Below are positions 49,901 through 60,007 of a stretch of 64,000 nucleotides of DNA, piece by piece. Position numbers and translations under genes: made by a program. Position 1 is the first letter of the stretch. Every line of letters begins with the position of its first letter. The stretch comes from Lepidonotus clava (lineage: Eukaryota; Annelida; Polychaeta; Phyllodocida; Polynoidae): assembly GCA_936440205.1 (NCBI GenBank), contig OW387147.1, forward strand, positions 26,871,629 to 26,935,628, written 5' to 3'. The notes below the pieces were generated by a model, which searched no databases, had not been told where the DNA came from, and worked only from the letters and a program-made list of their open reading frames with translations.

Positions 49901-51743
49901 GTCAAAGATTCAGAAAATATGAATGGTCAAACGCTAACATGAGGGTCAGCAGCGTTCAGAGATAATATTATGTGAGGTCATCCGCATATGGTCTACGTGC
50001 TTTTACCTACAATCCATTGTACCTTTTTAAGGTATTGCTAGTGAACCCGCGGATAGGAACATCTTTAAAGTGGAGCGCTTCTCGGATCTGCGGAACATCA
50101 TCGACATGATGTCACGGGCGATTTGTGATGGTGAGTACTTATTAGATATAGACATACCGTAATATATCGACCAACTAAGCATATGCAATCGAAGTATTAC
50201 TGTTATTTTACATGGAAAATAGCCTACTATTTTAAAGTATTATGATTACGTTAGCGACGGACCGAAATGATACTAATTGTTAAATGGATCGTTATCTGCA
50301 ATCAATGATCTGATGTTATATACCATAGATCCAATGACCCATCATAAATAATTGTTATAGTCAGTTGTTCAAAAATATTTTTACAGTCGATTTGTTGATA
50401 ATTTTCGTAACCATGAAGAATTAATTTCCATCATGGCTTAACCTAAATATACAAACAAAATAGGCCAATTGGCTGTAGGTACACTATAATAAAATCAACG
50501 TTATTTAACGACTGCTTCAGCATCTCGTCTAGATGTTTGATGGGTTAGGTTGGAACTAAAATTTCCTATCTCTATTCATTTTTTCCCCCACTTTTCCCAC
50601 TCCAGAGTTAAACGAGTGCCTGTCCAACCCGTGCCGTAACGGCGGGCGGTGTGTGAACGGCATCAACCGGTACACGTGTCGCTGTCCGGAGGGCCGCGTG
50701 GGCTACAACTGTGACAAAAGTAAGAACCATATATACATGTATATACACCCTTTTCAAGAGTCTGCGCAGTGGAATCTAGCTCCCATAGACCCCTTGATCC
50801 CAACTCTGTCACCCTGGGCCAATCCAATTCCCAATACGTTGGTGTGTGTCTGGGATAATAGGGCGCCACACCAATGAAAAAAAGCCAGTCTATAGGTCTA
50901 CTACTAATACAAGGCAAATTAGAAGTAAACTGTATCGAACAAACTCCATTTTGATGGCCTGACTATTGTTGATTAATCAAAAGAATGATAAGATATAAAC
51001 GAGTTAGAATAACATAAACCGCCATTTCATAAGAAAGGTGTGGAAATAAAAGGCCATATAAAAGTATCATACTCTTTTTTTTTTATTAAATGTATCCACT
51101 TGATTCCCCTGTAGATTCTCCCCTTAATCCCTAAACCATCCACAACTCTTCTCCTTCTCCTCCTCCAGGTTGTCGCCGCCAGCTGGATGTAACCTTCCTC
51201 CTGGACCTGTCAGGTAGTGTGGAAGACCAGTATGACCGAACCATCGCCTTCACCCGCCGCCTCATCTACGGCCTCGACATGTCCTTTGGCCGCACCCGCG
51301 TCGCCATCGTCACATTCGGAGATCGTGCCACTGTCGCTTTCAACCTCCTGAAATACAGAGAGAAGGAGGAGGTCATCAATGCACTCAGTTTCTACCCGAA
51401 CAGGGGCCAGACCAACACTCAGGAGGCAATTAGGACAATGAGAAGCGACATCTTCAGTTCGAGCAGGGGGGATAGGTCTGGAGTGCAGAACGTAGGAATT
51501 TTGGTGACGGACGGGTATTCGAATGTTGCTCGTTATAACACAATTCCGGAGGCACGTGCGGCCAAGAATGCAAACATCGCCATGTATGTCGTGGCGATTG
51601 GCGATGAGGTGGACATGGGTGAGGTAAACGCTATTGCCGGTAGGGGTTCCGAGCCCCCTGACAGCTACGTCTTCAGGGTACGCAATGATGGCGAGATAGA
51701 CCGGGTGGCCGATAGTCTGGCTGACCGACTATGTCAATGGTGA
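31900..51743 (+). CDS. Secreted VWA-EGF multidomain protein (matrilin/collagen-VI-like), 15 coding exons
   Basis: The coding segments are 31900-31963, 32642-32788, 33167-33649, 39307-39499, 40018-40207, 42845-43028, 44351-44464, 45048-45327, 45790-46082, 47733-47846, 48595-48787, 49388-49662, 50032-50130, 50606-50719 and 51169-51743. They join with consistent phases into 3318 nt (1,105 residues plus stop). Order: signal peptide (1-21), VWA1 (22-213), Thr/Pro linker, VWA2 (232-420), EGF1 (421-458), VWA3 (459-649), EGF2 (650-687), VWA4 (688-876), EGF3 (877-914), VWA5 (915-1105). Every VWA has the MIDAS set DxSxS, a Thr in a TNT-type motif and a (I/L/V)TDG aspartate, and is framed by Cys at both ends as in matrilin A-domains. 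No membrane segment, coiled coil or GPI signal is seen. By family knowledge it would act as a divalent-cation-dependent matrix or adhesion protein. The family is certain; orthology to a named gene is not. Confidence 0.9.
32642..32788 (+). CDS. Exon 2: VWA1, N-terminal part
   Basis: Acceptor TATTTGCAG, donor AG/GTATGT, phase 1 to phase 1. Encodes the N-flanking Cys23, the first beta strand and the MIDAS loop DSSGS (residues 34-38), ending at KTRIG. Confidence 0.9.
33167..33649 (+). CDS. Exon 3: VWA1, C-terminal part, plus Thr/Pro linker
   Basis: 161 codons, phase 1 to phase 1. Carries AVVTFS, the MIDAS Thr (GGNTNT) and Asp (ITDGVST), and the closing Cys in IVTCLTP. A short Thr/Pro linker ([10 protein letters not shown]), likely O-glycosylated, is found only after this VWA domain. 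Confidence 0.92.
33650..35128. other. Intron 3, left part
   Basis: Non-coding. It contains a doubled ACAGGAGTGCATGAGGA (about 33950-33983) and a box-B-like GGTTCGACTTC near 34108, but no complete tRNA or SINE. Confidence 0.5.
35129..35765. mobile_element. CACTG-ended MITE in intron 3
   Basis: The left end CACTGAAAACACAGAGTTGT and the inverse of the right end CACTGAAAACACAAAGTCGT differ at only two positions in the first 20. Matching AA dinucleotides flank it (35127-35128 and 35766-35767). The interior is rich in GACAACC/GGTTGTC-type short repeats. CACTG ends, a 2-bp duplication and subterminal motifs match the layout of the 25438-27239 element, though the sequences differ. Non-autonomous. 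Confidence 0.7.
35766..39306. other. Intron 3, right part
   Basis: AT-rich intronic DNA. No exon with consistent phase (1/1) and coding character was found between exons 3 and 4. Confidence 0.5.
39307..39499 (+). CDS. Exon 4: VWA2, first part
   Basis: Acceptor CCTCTCCCCCACAG, donor ACAG/GTGAGT, phase 1 to phase 2, 193 nt. Encodes Cys233, MIDAS DASGS (244-248) and VAVVTFS, ending LLNEYR. The same length and phases as exon 11 (VWA4). Confidence 0.92.
39483..39836 (+). repeat. Tandem copies of the exon 4 donor junction
   Basis: The last coding bases of exon 4 plus its donor (CTACTGAATGAGTACAGGTG...) and about 50 bp of intron recur five more times, diverged, starting near 39550, 39606, 39673, 39741 and 39803 (spacing about 56-68 bp). 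Each copy starts TACTGAA-like and includes GAGTC and usually GAGCAGG. Copy 3 keeps AGTGAGTC and copy 6 keeps TGTGAGTC, so cryptic donors remain. Confidence 0.85.
40018..40207 (+). CDS. Exon 5: VWA2, middle part
   Basis: Acceptor TTTCCGTTCAG, donor AGG/GTAGGA, phase 2 to phase 0. Encodes the MIDAS Thr ([10 protein letters not shown]) and the Asp in LITDGQSND. Confidence 0.9.
41749..42705. repeat. Foldback minisatellite (GGACAACTACCCC units) in intron 5
   Basis: Tandem 15-17-bp units of the type GGACAACTACCCCT run on the plus strand from 41749 to about 42282. After a roughly 10-bp centre they continue as the reverse complement (GGGGTAGTTGTCC) to 42705. Variant units mirror each other: CCTGGGAC at both outer ends, TTGATAGG/CCTATCAA and ATATGTAGG/CCTACATAT near the centre. 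The whole is a nearly 1-kb imperfect palindrome. Long ORFs in it are repeat artefacts. Confidence 0.95.
42845..43028 (+). CDS. Exon 6: VWA2, C-terminal part
   Basis: Acceptor CCCCTGACAG, donor AATA/GTAAGT, phase 0 to phase 1. Encodes HVIVVGIG and the final helix, ending in the closing Cys (RLVCN). Confidence 0.9.
44351..44464 (+). CDS. Exon 7: calcium-binding EGF1
   Basis: A symmetrical phase 1-1 exon of 114 nt encoding one EGF module with six Cys. N-E-N-E-C at the start and [10 protein letters not shown] match the calcium-binding EGF consensus, including the hydroxylation motif C-x-D-x4-F-x-C. Confidence 0.93.
45048..45327 (+). CDS. Exon 8: VWA3, first part
   Basis: Acceptor ACTCCTCCAG, donor AAG/GTGAGT, phase 1 to phase 2. 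Encodes Cys460, MIDAS DASGS (471-475), VGVMTFA and the MIDAS Thr ([10 protein letters not shown]). Confidence 0.93.
45790..46082 (+). CDS. Exon 9: VWA3, second part
   Basis: Acceptor ATTCTAAG (few pyrimidines), donor AATA/GTAAGT, phase 2 to phase 1. Encodes [18 protein letters not shown] and the closing Cys (SLCN). Confidence 0.92.
46141..46340. repeat. Degenerate relative of the intron 5 minisatellite, in intron 9
   Basis: Imperfect units such as GGACAGTTACCCCTGAG, AGGACAACTAATCCCC and AGGACAATTACCC repeat about 8-10 times on one strand only, without the inverted half. Confidence 0.7.
47733..47846 (+). CDS. Exon 10: calcium-binding EGF2
   Basis: 114 nt, phase 1-1. Starts NVNEC and contains [10 protein letters not shown], a full calcium-binding EGF motif, with six Cys in the standard spacing. 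Confidence 0.95.
48018..48052. repeat. A-rich tract (A8-9 C) in intron 10
   Basis: Runs of A separated by single C, directly repeated three times. Confidence 0.9.
48595..48787 (+). CDS. Exon 11: VWA4, first part
   Basis: Acceptor TGTTCCCCCAG, donor CCA/GTGAGT, phase 1 to phase 2, 193 nt. Encodes Cys689, MIDAS DASGS (700-704) and IGVASWS, ending LNKFQ. Homologous exon boundary to exon 4. Confidence 0.93.
49388..49662 (+). CDS. Exon 12: VWA4, middle part
   Basis: Acceptor CATCCCTAG, donor AAG/GTGAGA, phase 2 to phase 1. Encodes the MIDAS Thr (QRTNTASAL), FIITDGNSN and FVVSVGRQ. The frame continues 44 codons past the donor to a stop at 49794-49796. Confidence 0.93.
49663..49860 (+). promoter_or_regulatory. 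Possible intronic polyadenylation site after exon 12
   Basis: If the exon 12 donor is not used, the open frame runs on to a TGA at 49794-49796. About 47 bp later come two AATAAA hexamers (49844-49849 and 49855-49860). This would give a shortened protein ending inside VWA4 with a new acidic tail ([12 protein letters not shown]). Only the sequence layout supports this. Confidence 0.35.
50032..50130 (+). CDS. Exon 13: VWA4, C-terminal part
   Basis: 99 nt, phase 1-1, acceptor ACCTTTTTAAG, donor GATG/GTGAGT. Encodes the last strand and helix, ending in the closing Cys (RAICD). This extra split is not found in the other VWA domains at this position. Confidence 0.88.
50606..50719 (+). CDS. Exon 14: calcium-binding EGF3
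   Basis: 114 nt, phase 1-1. Starts [10 protein letters not shown] and contains [10 protein letters not shown], with six Cys. Third of three equal-length EGF exons. Confidence 0.95.
51169..51743 (+). CDS. Exon 15: VWA5 in a single exon, with stop
   Basis: Acceptor CTCCTCCTCCAG. The whole domain is uninterrupted: Cys916, MIDAS DLSGS (927-931), [32 protein letters not shown] and closing Cys (DRLCQW), then TGA at 51741-51743. A donor-like TG/GTGAGT at 51739-51740 overlaps the last codons. If it is spliced to the acceptor at 53635, the junction also reads TGA, so the protein ends here either way. Confidence 0.9.
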
Positions 51744-53635
51744 GTCAATCTTCATCATTATCATACTGCTAGTTCTACTGGCCCTTATGGGGAAAAAACA
51801 ATGTGCAAAACAATGCCTCACACCTAAAGTATTGCTTCCAAATGTTGCATGTTATCAGACAAAATAGTTATTATCAAAATAATCTCCGTAATCCTGCCTA
51901 GCCCTAACCATATCCAAGCTTTGCATGGTAAAATAAACAACTAATCTTACTCTAAGCCTGAAATATTGTCCATTACGGTCAATATAAGAGACTAACACTT
52001 GAAGCGTCCACTGTTAATTCGACTTTGTAAGTTGGATTGACATCGCCACACATTTGTTTCGTAAACCATTGTAACCCTTGATCAATCTAAAGGGAAACAA
52101 AGCTTACTGTAGCTGTAATAGTAATAGTTTTAAATATTTCATTAGGATGTTCTTCTGGCAAAGTGTTTAGTGCATGCTGTGGTTACGGGATTTCCCCGTA
52201 TTGACATCGTAACTATAGTTACATTAGAGTTGAGTTCATTATAGATTAATGGCGTTAATTTGTATCTGTGCACATGCAACAGGCGATGGTGAGTTTCCTC
52301 CTATCCTTAGAACACCACCTAATACCTGTACAATATCCCCCTTCTTACAAAAATAATAACAGTTTTTTATTTCAATGTCCAAATAGTTTAAATATTCCAA
52401 TCAAACATTTGTCTATCATGTACAACTTATTCAACATATTTTTGAGTAATACGTTTTAGTTTTAAGGAAAGAAACATGGGACAGAATATTTTCTACTCCT
52501 TGAAAGAATTCTTTGTTCATCAATAATTCCCATTTCCCTTTTTCTTCCATTAAAAGAATCCCAGTATGGTCATGTATAATGCATTGCATTGGTTTAATAA
52601 TTTCTATTATGGTATGATATTTAGGGACTGGTGAGGTTTGTATAACCAACATTATATTTTGCCTTGTGATCATTGTTTTTTTACACCTAACTTCCAATTA
52701 CAATTCATATTTCGACCATATGCAAAAGAAGTTACATGAACAAGTTTATTGTCATTGTGCCGAATTTACCCAAATAAATCCTGTGCGTTTATAAATTGAC
52801 GTTTTAAACAAAGAGAATTATAACGTTAATATGAAATCACTCAAGTACTAATACATCGCCGCAGGCATAAATCTGGTCAAGTGATTATTTTTGCATATGG
52901 TCTATTTCCAACAACCATATCCAATGTCCATCCTGTTTCACTTCCACCTCTGAATATCACATTTTCCATACTTACACCACATGTCACTTATATATGCCCT
53001 GATTTATTAGGGATTCCATGCATCAGATCCTTCCATCTTTTTTTTCACAAATCCTTGCTATATAAAATGCATATACCATATATGAATGAAGAACACGTCG
53101 AGACAATATTTGTGAGGATGCCATGTGATCCACTAGTACTTGCATGTGCGCTGAAGCGCGCTGGCATGTTGACAAGCGCATGAAATATGCCTTTGTTCAT
53201 GTTTCCTTTAACAAGTGCCCAAACCAGTACATCCCCTGCAATCCCCATTCATATTTTTGTACATAACCCTTTGTAAATATTTCAGTCTGGACCTCCATAC
53301 ACCACGAATGTAACTTAGAACATGATTTATAACTTTTGAAGAAACAAACAGTCACAGACTCTCACATATAAACACAGGACAGACACATAGACAGAAACAA
53401 TTCCCCGTCAAAACGCCCAAACTAGGATAACAATGACACAGTTATTTTATGTGAAACCCTTAGAACCTGAATGATGATACTTACATCTTATTAATACCTG
53501 ACTATCTAACCTTAATCTCTAGACATTATCAATTTTGTTTAGAATCTCTTATTGACCCTCCATCGTTAGGTTAAGCTCGCTGAATCATGTTATCTTTGTG
53601 CAAAGTTGATAATTCTTTCATATAATTTCCTTCAG
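51744..53635. other. Probable 3' UTR intron
   Basis: AT-rich sequence without coding character between the donor-like site at 51740 and an acceptor TAATTTCCTTCAG ending at 53635. Confidence 0.4.
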
Positions 53636-55064
53636 ATGCTGTTACAAGTATTACCCGACGCGCGGTGGCCGTCAGCCTGCCAGGCTGCTTGCATCAGGGT
53701 CTGTGCCAAACTTAGAGCAGGCCTGAATGCCGGTTAAAGGAAACGTTACCAGCTAACATTGTTATGTCGACAAACTTACCAACATTTTGACTGCACCACG
53801 ACCGAACTTTGAGCCACCTTTGGGTACAACTTAACTGTCACCATCCAACGGCCCATAGCCAATGGCCACTAGGCAATGGCCATCTCCAGCCTTCAGTCAG
53901 TTGCCGCTCACAACCATCAATCAGTGACCACTAAACAGCCATCAGTAAGTGGCCACCAAACAGCCATCAGCCAGTGGCCACCAACAGCCGTTGGTCAGTG
54001 GCCACCAACAGCCATCAGTCAGTGGCCACCAACAACCATCAATAAGTGACCACCAAGAGCCATCAGCCAGTGGCCACCAACAGCCGTTGGTCAGTGGCCA
54101 CCAACAGCCATCAGTCAGTGGCCACCAACAACCATCAATAAGTGACCACCAAGAGCCATCAGCCAGTGGCCACCAACAGCCGTTGGTCAGTGGCCACCAA
54201 AAGCCATCACTCAGTTGCCACCAACAACCATCAATAAGTGGAAACCAAGAGCCATCAGTAAGTGGCCAGGAGTAAAGATTATCGCTCAGTCTTGCATAGA
54301 AGTCATGAAATTAAAGGCTACCGTTTTGACCAACTTGGTCCAAAAGAACAGCCTAACTCAAAGTGTCATCAGACTCTAATAACCATAAGATTTACATGAG
54401 GCATAATGGACCAACAGGATAAATAATGATGGTATTTGATTGAATTTTTAGAAATTGACCAACAAACAAACCAGCTCAACCCATGGGTTGCTACCCAATA
54501 GCCACTGTCCAGCTGTTACTTTGGAACTGATGCCATGGACAAAAGGGACTATACATGTGTCAGCACTTAATTTTGGTCACCATTGAAGGACCATCACTCA
54601 ATGACAACCAAGTTAAGAGTATTCACCCAAACATTTTAGATGTTGAGAGGTTACCTAGATGGTAGTCAGAAATTCCAGATCTTAACCTTGACGTAACCCA
54701 CGGTCGTTGGCAGGAGTTCCTGGTGAACTTAAACTATTTGCAGGCCTACGATGGACAGACTCATACGACCAGATTTAGAAACAATACACCTGTTGTACCC
54801 ATAAGGTGGCACTACGTCTGTGCGCGTGCGCGAGTAACACCTTTGCTGGATGTTCTAACAATGACTTCCGGTCGTGTGTGCCCAAGTTAAGGTCTCAGTC
54901 TACAAAATGCGTCACGTTTGCACGCGCCCTTGGGACCCTATTATGGCAGGCCCATTGAGGGCTCTTGAAAATGAGACTCAAAAAACTGTTGAGCAGCGTT
55001 ACTGAGGAATGGGGCTCTGTTCCTGTGATATTTCAAAAAAAAATATGGAGTATTCTAAAATAAA
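53636..55064 (+). other. Probable 3' UTR exon of the VWA-EGF gene
   Basis: Begins after a good acceptor and has a higher GC content than its surroundings. An AATAAA lies at 55059-55064. Reading frames after the junction stop within about 35 codons. The transcript end is inferred from the hexamer only. Confidence 0.35.
53890..54270. repeat. 24-bp minisatellite with 96-bp higher-order unit
   Basis: Units like CCATCAGTCAGTGGCCACCA repeat with a 24-bp period. Four distinguishable units form a 96-bp super-unit present about three times. Because 24 is a multiple of 3, one frame (53949-54275) is open and reads as octapeptides PSASGHQQ, PLVSGHQQ, PSVSGHQQ and PSISDHQE. Confidence 0.93.
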
Positions 55065-58000
55065 CTTAACAGGTGCCATGAATTAATGCTACTCCTAACA
55101 CAATGCTATATTACAGAGAATTAAAGGTATCCAGAAAACCTACCACGAGGAGACTATTAATATAGTTAGTGGTCTTCCTCTGACGCAACAACTTGCAAGT
55201 ATATCATTATATAGGATGTAATTATTATAGCTTGATTATGATTATGACAATTCATAGAATGCAATGTGGTGAATTAAAGTTGAAATCCCACATGTTCAAT
55301 CTCCCGAAGTTCTGATAGTAACTGCTATCAATGATACCTTTAAATCTACTGATGAACATATATATATATATATATATATATATGATATAAGCCAAGACTA
55401 CGACTACCTTACAGGTTGACAGACTACTTTTTATTATATAAAAAGGGAATACTTACATAATTTACGGTGAGATTTTGTCGTTTTATACTAATATGTATAG
55501 ATCAATTTACACCTTTGAAGTGGCTCTATTGTATTCTTAAAACCCAGATATATAAAAACTAAATGTTATTCGTGTGTCTAAGTTAAAACCTACGTGAGAA
55601 TATGTTATCTGGTTGATCCTTACGTTGACTGCAATGGTGACTCATCGATTTTGAAATCGATGTTATCGGTTTAAATTGATTAAAAATCTCTTTCAGATAT
55701 GTAGTGTTAAAAACATCCCTTATACCTGCTGTTTGATTGATCAGGTTTAGAGATAGTTTTGTACATGTGTTTTACTTCATTCTCTACCGAAGGTGCTTAA
55801 ATGTAGTGACTAGATGTTTGCATAACAGCCCTCTGTTCTCCAGGATAGACCGTTTCGATGTTTTCATTATTTTCTTCTACTTGGACGGCACTTCAGAAGA
55901 CTATATAAAGCAGCCCATGTCACATCAATCCAATTTTTAGATAAAGTAACCTGAAGCATGAGGTAGTGACATGGAGCAATAGAACATTTATTAAACTTTA
56001 AGTTTCTTTATTGAATTGCATGAGGCTATGTTGCTTTTTTTTAAATAATCTCTTGTCACAAAATTATGTCTTTCTTTAAGTACCAACAAGCACAAAAGAC
56101 AATGTGATTTGAATGACTATTATTAAACTATATGATATCACTTTAAATTCCATGTATTTATGGTTCTCTCTGGAATGCCGTCCACGATAGATATAGGTTT
56201 ATCTCTTTTGTCGTTTTAATCAACTCCCAACACATTGTGGCTACTGTAAAGATGGTTCCCTTTATACTTTCCCGTTGACGACTAGGACTACTAGGATGTA
56301 CGACATAATATGTCAGATTATTCGAAAGAAAAGTAGGACAAAATGTAATGGCTACGCAATCGTTATTATCAAGTGGCATTGCACAAGCAGATGTTCGAAT
56401 AAATGATTTTGAAATCAAGATTCAGATTATCGGGTTTATAACAAGGATTACTAATATAGGTAACTATCACTTAAAGATGAGGATAACAAATTTATTTAGG
56501 TGAACGTTTAATAATAGTGGGTTGTGCAGACCTATAATTATGATTTCATGGAATGAAAATTAATGACGTCATTTGTTCCAGTAAGATTCCTTATTGACAT
56601 GTCATGTTAAACCTATTTAGCAATACATTCGTTGAATTCTTTGTTTCCTTTTTTAATTTTTATTATATGGTTCGAAAATATAGAATTATATACATATTCG
56701 GACGCATTGAACATATATACTAGCTGATCATGATATAATAAATGCAAGTCATTGTATTAATACTGTACAGCGTGCAGGGAATACGCACATAACACGCCTT
56801 AACAGTATAAACATCAATTGATAACGGGGAAGCGGGTTACTTGTTTGTCAATGGCTTACAATGTATCTGATGCACAAGCTGAGCAAACTAAACAGGGAAA
56901 CAAGATTTAACGCTGGTAATGCAAGCAATTCAGGAACAAATTGGAAATAAATAATCGGAATGTGTGAACCCTTCTCTGGAGTAGCACTCAAATTTCAAGA
57001 TATTCTAGCTTTGTATCAAGTGGCATTTAAAAAGAGCAAAAATATAATTATTGGGCGCATAAGGCCTGATTGACAATGAATAAATCGGAACACAATGAGA
57101 CCAGAACTTGAACATAAATTTGCACATGATTTTGTAACGGTAATTCAGGCAAACGTTTTGACCAATTTGTGTTCCCAGAATAACATACTTCAGGATAGAC
57201 TCCTTCATATATGTTACGCTTTTTATGACCCCATATAGCATTATTTTACCAAGAATATGGTTCTATGCAACCAGATTTACTGTCATACTTGGAAGGTGGA
57301 TTGAATCTCATGAAACCCATGCTATGCTTGCATTAAGCATCGTGAGTTTGTGGAATACAGCCATCTAACAGCCGCAACAATATGACGTTTATAGCTGGAC
57401 TCTTCATAAATGGGTTTTTATAGTCTAAATAAAAGAGTAAAAATAAAGAATATAAAAACATATAGTCTAAACACCTACTTAAGTATTGATCGAATAGGAT
57501 TTCTCTACATTGAAAAGCGGAAGGTGATTGGGTTAATGCAACTGTTTTTCCTTTTCCATATAAAATCATGGCCAGGATATCTATTTAATAAATGCTTACG
57601 GTTATTGGTACAGGAAGGCTATATAGTTTGGAATGTTGTTAGTAATTCACTGATCACCGATCGATATTAGAATTTTTTCGACTATTATGATAACTAGAAA
57701 ACCGTGGACCATAAGTAGAAAACGTTTCTTCTCTCAGTCATTCATGAAAACAATCATATATGAGATTACCGTTATGTGTGTCAATTATTCACACAAAAAT
57801 GATTATTGCAGTTACGATTAGATATAGGCTTAAATCGAAAGTACCCTGGTCTATGATGTACATGGTAGATTATGAGAGATGTCAGAGCAACTAACAACTG
57901 CCCTATGTAAACTTCCCACAATGTAGGTGTGCAATTCATACCCATTTTTTCATTAAACTAAATTATGTTCTCAAGCTAGTTGGTTTCGAGTTCTTTATCC

Positions 58001-59782
58001 TATCTCATATATATATTATACCCCCAAAAATGCCATTAATATTGGATTCGCAGAGCCTAGCTTTTTGCATATTATCAAAACAATCAAGACAAATTTCAGA
58101 ATTTTTTATTCAATTTTTATTTACATCGTGCTTATGACTTTCATGCTACATACCAGACTAGAGGACTGAATATACTTGTCAAAAATTACATCTTTCTTAA
58201 GTAATTCAAAGATGACTAGACGTTAGTAGTTTATATAATTATTCAAGTTCCCTCGAACAAATTCTATACTTTGGCCCATTAAGAATAACGTGCTCGTTAG
58301 TATCCAGTAAGTTCCATTTGTCTCAGATACTTATTTCAAGTGGCAATGCAAATAAAAATACAATCATTTAAATTTTAGATGAGTATCTTAACGGTCTTTA
58401 AAAGATGGCTTTGGTTCACGTAATTCTATGATTGTATTTATGTAAGTTGATCACGAGTTTCATGTAATAGGTAGCCAGAAGAAAAAGGGGGAAAACAACA
58501 TAAAACATAAGTTAAGATCTACAAATGGCACCCTAGGCCTCTTTTTGTAGCAGTGAATTGGAACGGCTGCTCTCAGTACATTAATCCTCGTCATACCAAA
58601 CCGTTTAAACCAATTCTGCGGCCGACATTTTTGAATAACAAATGCGGTTAGAGTTTCCACACTCAGATCACACTTGATAAAATATCGTAAGTGTTTCGTA
58701 CTATATACCACTTCAATAATCCATGCAACTAGTAATTTTGATATCATGTAAATTACCAGGAACTGCATTAACATGTATCATATGAGGAACCAGAGCATTA
58801 AGTTGAAATCAAATCATCTATCAGAGGCCATTATGTTCTGGATAGTCTCTCAGTTTCTCGGAGGATAGTCGAGTAGATGCTAGTTTTATTACGAGCATTC
58901 CCAAATGATCACTTTTGATTAATCCACCTCGATACCTGCATGACACATGGACGTCTCAAAAAGGTTAAACGTATACATACTTTCTTGATTTAATCCGACT
59001 CAACCATTAACATCTTGTAAAGACGCAGTAGCTTATATAATTGGACATTGACTTATATTATTTTCAAAAGCAGTAAACCCCGTCTTACAGAGCATATGAA
59101 TGCCTGCGTTGAACAGTGTCTATGTTAGGTGAAACTATATACACAATAGGACAAATGAAAATAATGTGGATATATTATAGGCTATTTCTTAAACATGTGC
59201 AATTGCGTGCATCTTGGCCAAAAACCAATATCGGTAATTTTATAATGCTATAAAATAACGCTGGGCGAGATAGAGGTTAAAGAACCTAATAGCTTTTGTA
59301 CACAATAAGGGTTATGGCCACGATAGTTAACAGGGGACTTATCATATACAGTAGACATTCATACCATCTAAAGAAAAATCAACCCTTATAAATTGATTTC
59401 CCCTTTGAAATTACCATTGGGTATCATTGATATCTGCCACAGCTTATTGTCACAGGTTGTAATCTATTAGAAATACATGGGCCATACGTAACTGGTAAGA
59501 TCAATTCAAGATACATATGCACTATTATGCATATTATGCAAAAAAAAATCGCTTGAATTTGATCAAGACCATTAAGTAGTCCCACGTGTTCTATATTGAA
59601 AGGCAAGAGGACACAAGTTTGAATTCAGACTATTTCACACCATATACAATTCCAAGCTTATACGATATTTATCACATCAGACAAACAATTTCTTCCTAAA
59701 ACAGTACCCTGGTCTAATACAGTTACAAACCCTCCCCCTCCCTATTCATTTAAATTCTTCACCCCCTGAATCACACACGCCC
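55065..59782. other. Intergenic region between convergent genes
   Basis: No supported exon. It contains a (TA)n run and presumably the 3' UTR of the minus-strand gene at its right end, whose poly(A) site I could not place. Confidence 0.45.
55358..55383. repeat. (AT)n microsatellite
   Basis: About 13 AT dinucleotides. Confidence 0.95.
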
Positions 59783-60007
59783 CTACGTAGAGTCGCTGTC
59801 CTCCTCCTCCTGCCGCTCCTCCTGGGTCGACTTGACCTCTGTGTACTCGACCCGGTCACGGGAGTACTCGTAGAGGACGTAGACCTTCTTTGCGCATGCC
59901 CAGAAGATGATGCCGAAGCCGGCGACGGTGACGACGAGGGCGGTGACGATACCGGCCAGCACGGCCGGCCCGTTCTGCTGGATGCGGTACAACAGGTGTT
60001 GTAACAC
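59783..60007 (-). CDS. Last exon: transmembrane helix and cytoplasmic tail
   Basis: Acceptor ATACCTTGCAG, phase 0. Reads VLQHLLYRIQQNGPA, the helix, then KKVYVLYEYSRDRVEYTEV and an acidic tail. GC-rich relative to its flanks. Strongest exon of this gene. Confidence 0.85.
   Translation of the reverse strand: MLQHLLYRIQQNGPAVLAGIVTALVVTVAGFGIIFWACAKKVYVLYEYSRDRVEYTEVKSTQEERQEEEDSDST

Noticed and set aside
52283-52288. A 6-nt microexon (GCGATG) between AG and GTGAGT
   Set aside because: The context fits a microexon, but the acceptor lacks a pyrimidine tract and inclusion would still end the frame at the same place. Chance is likelier.
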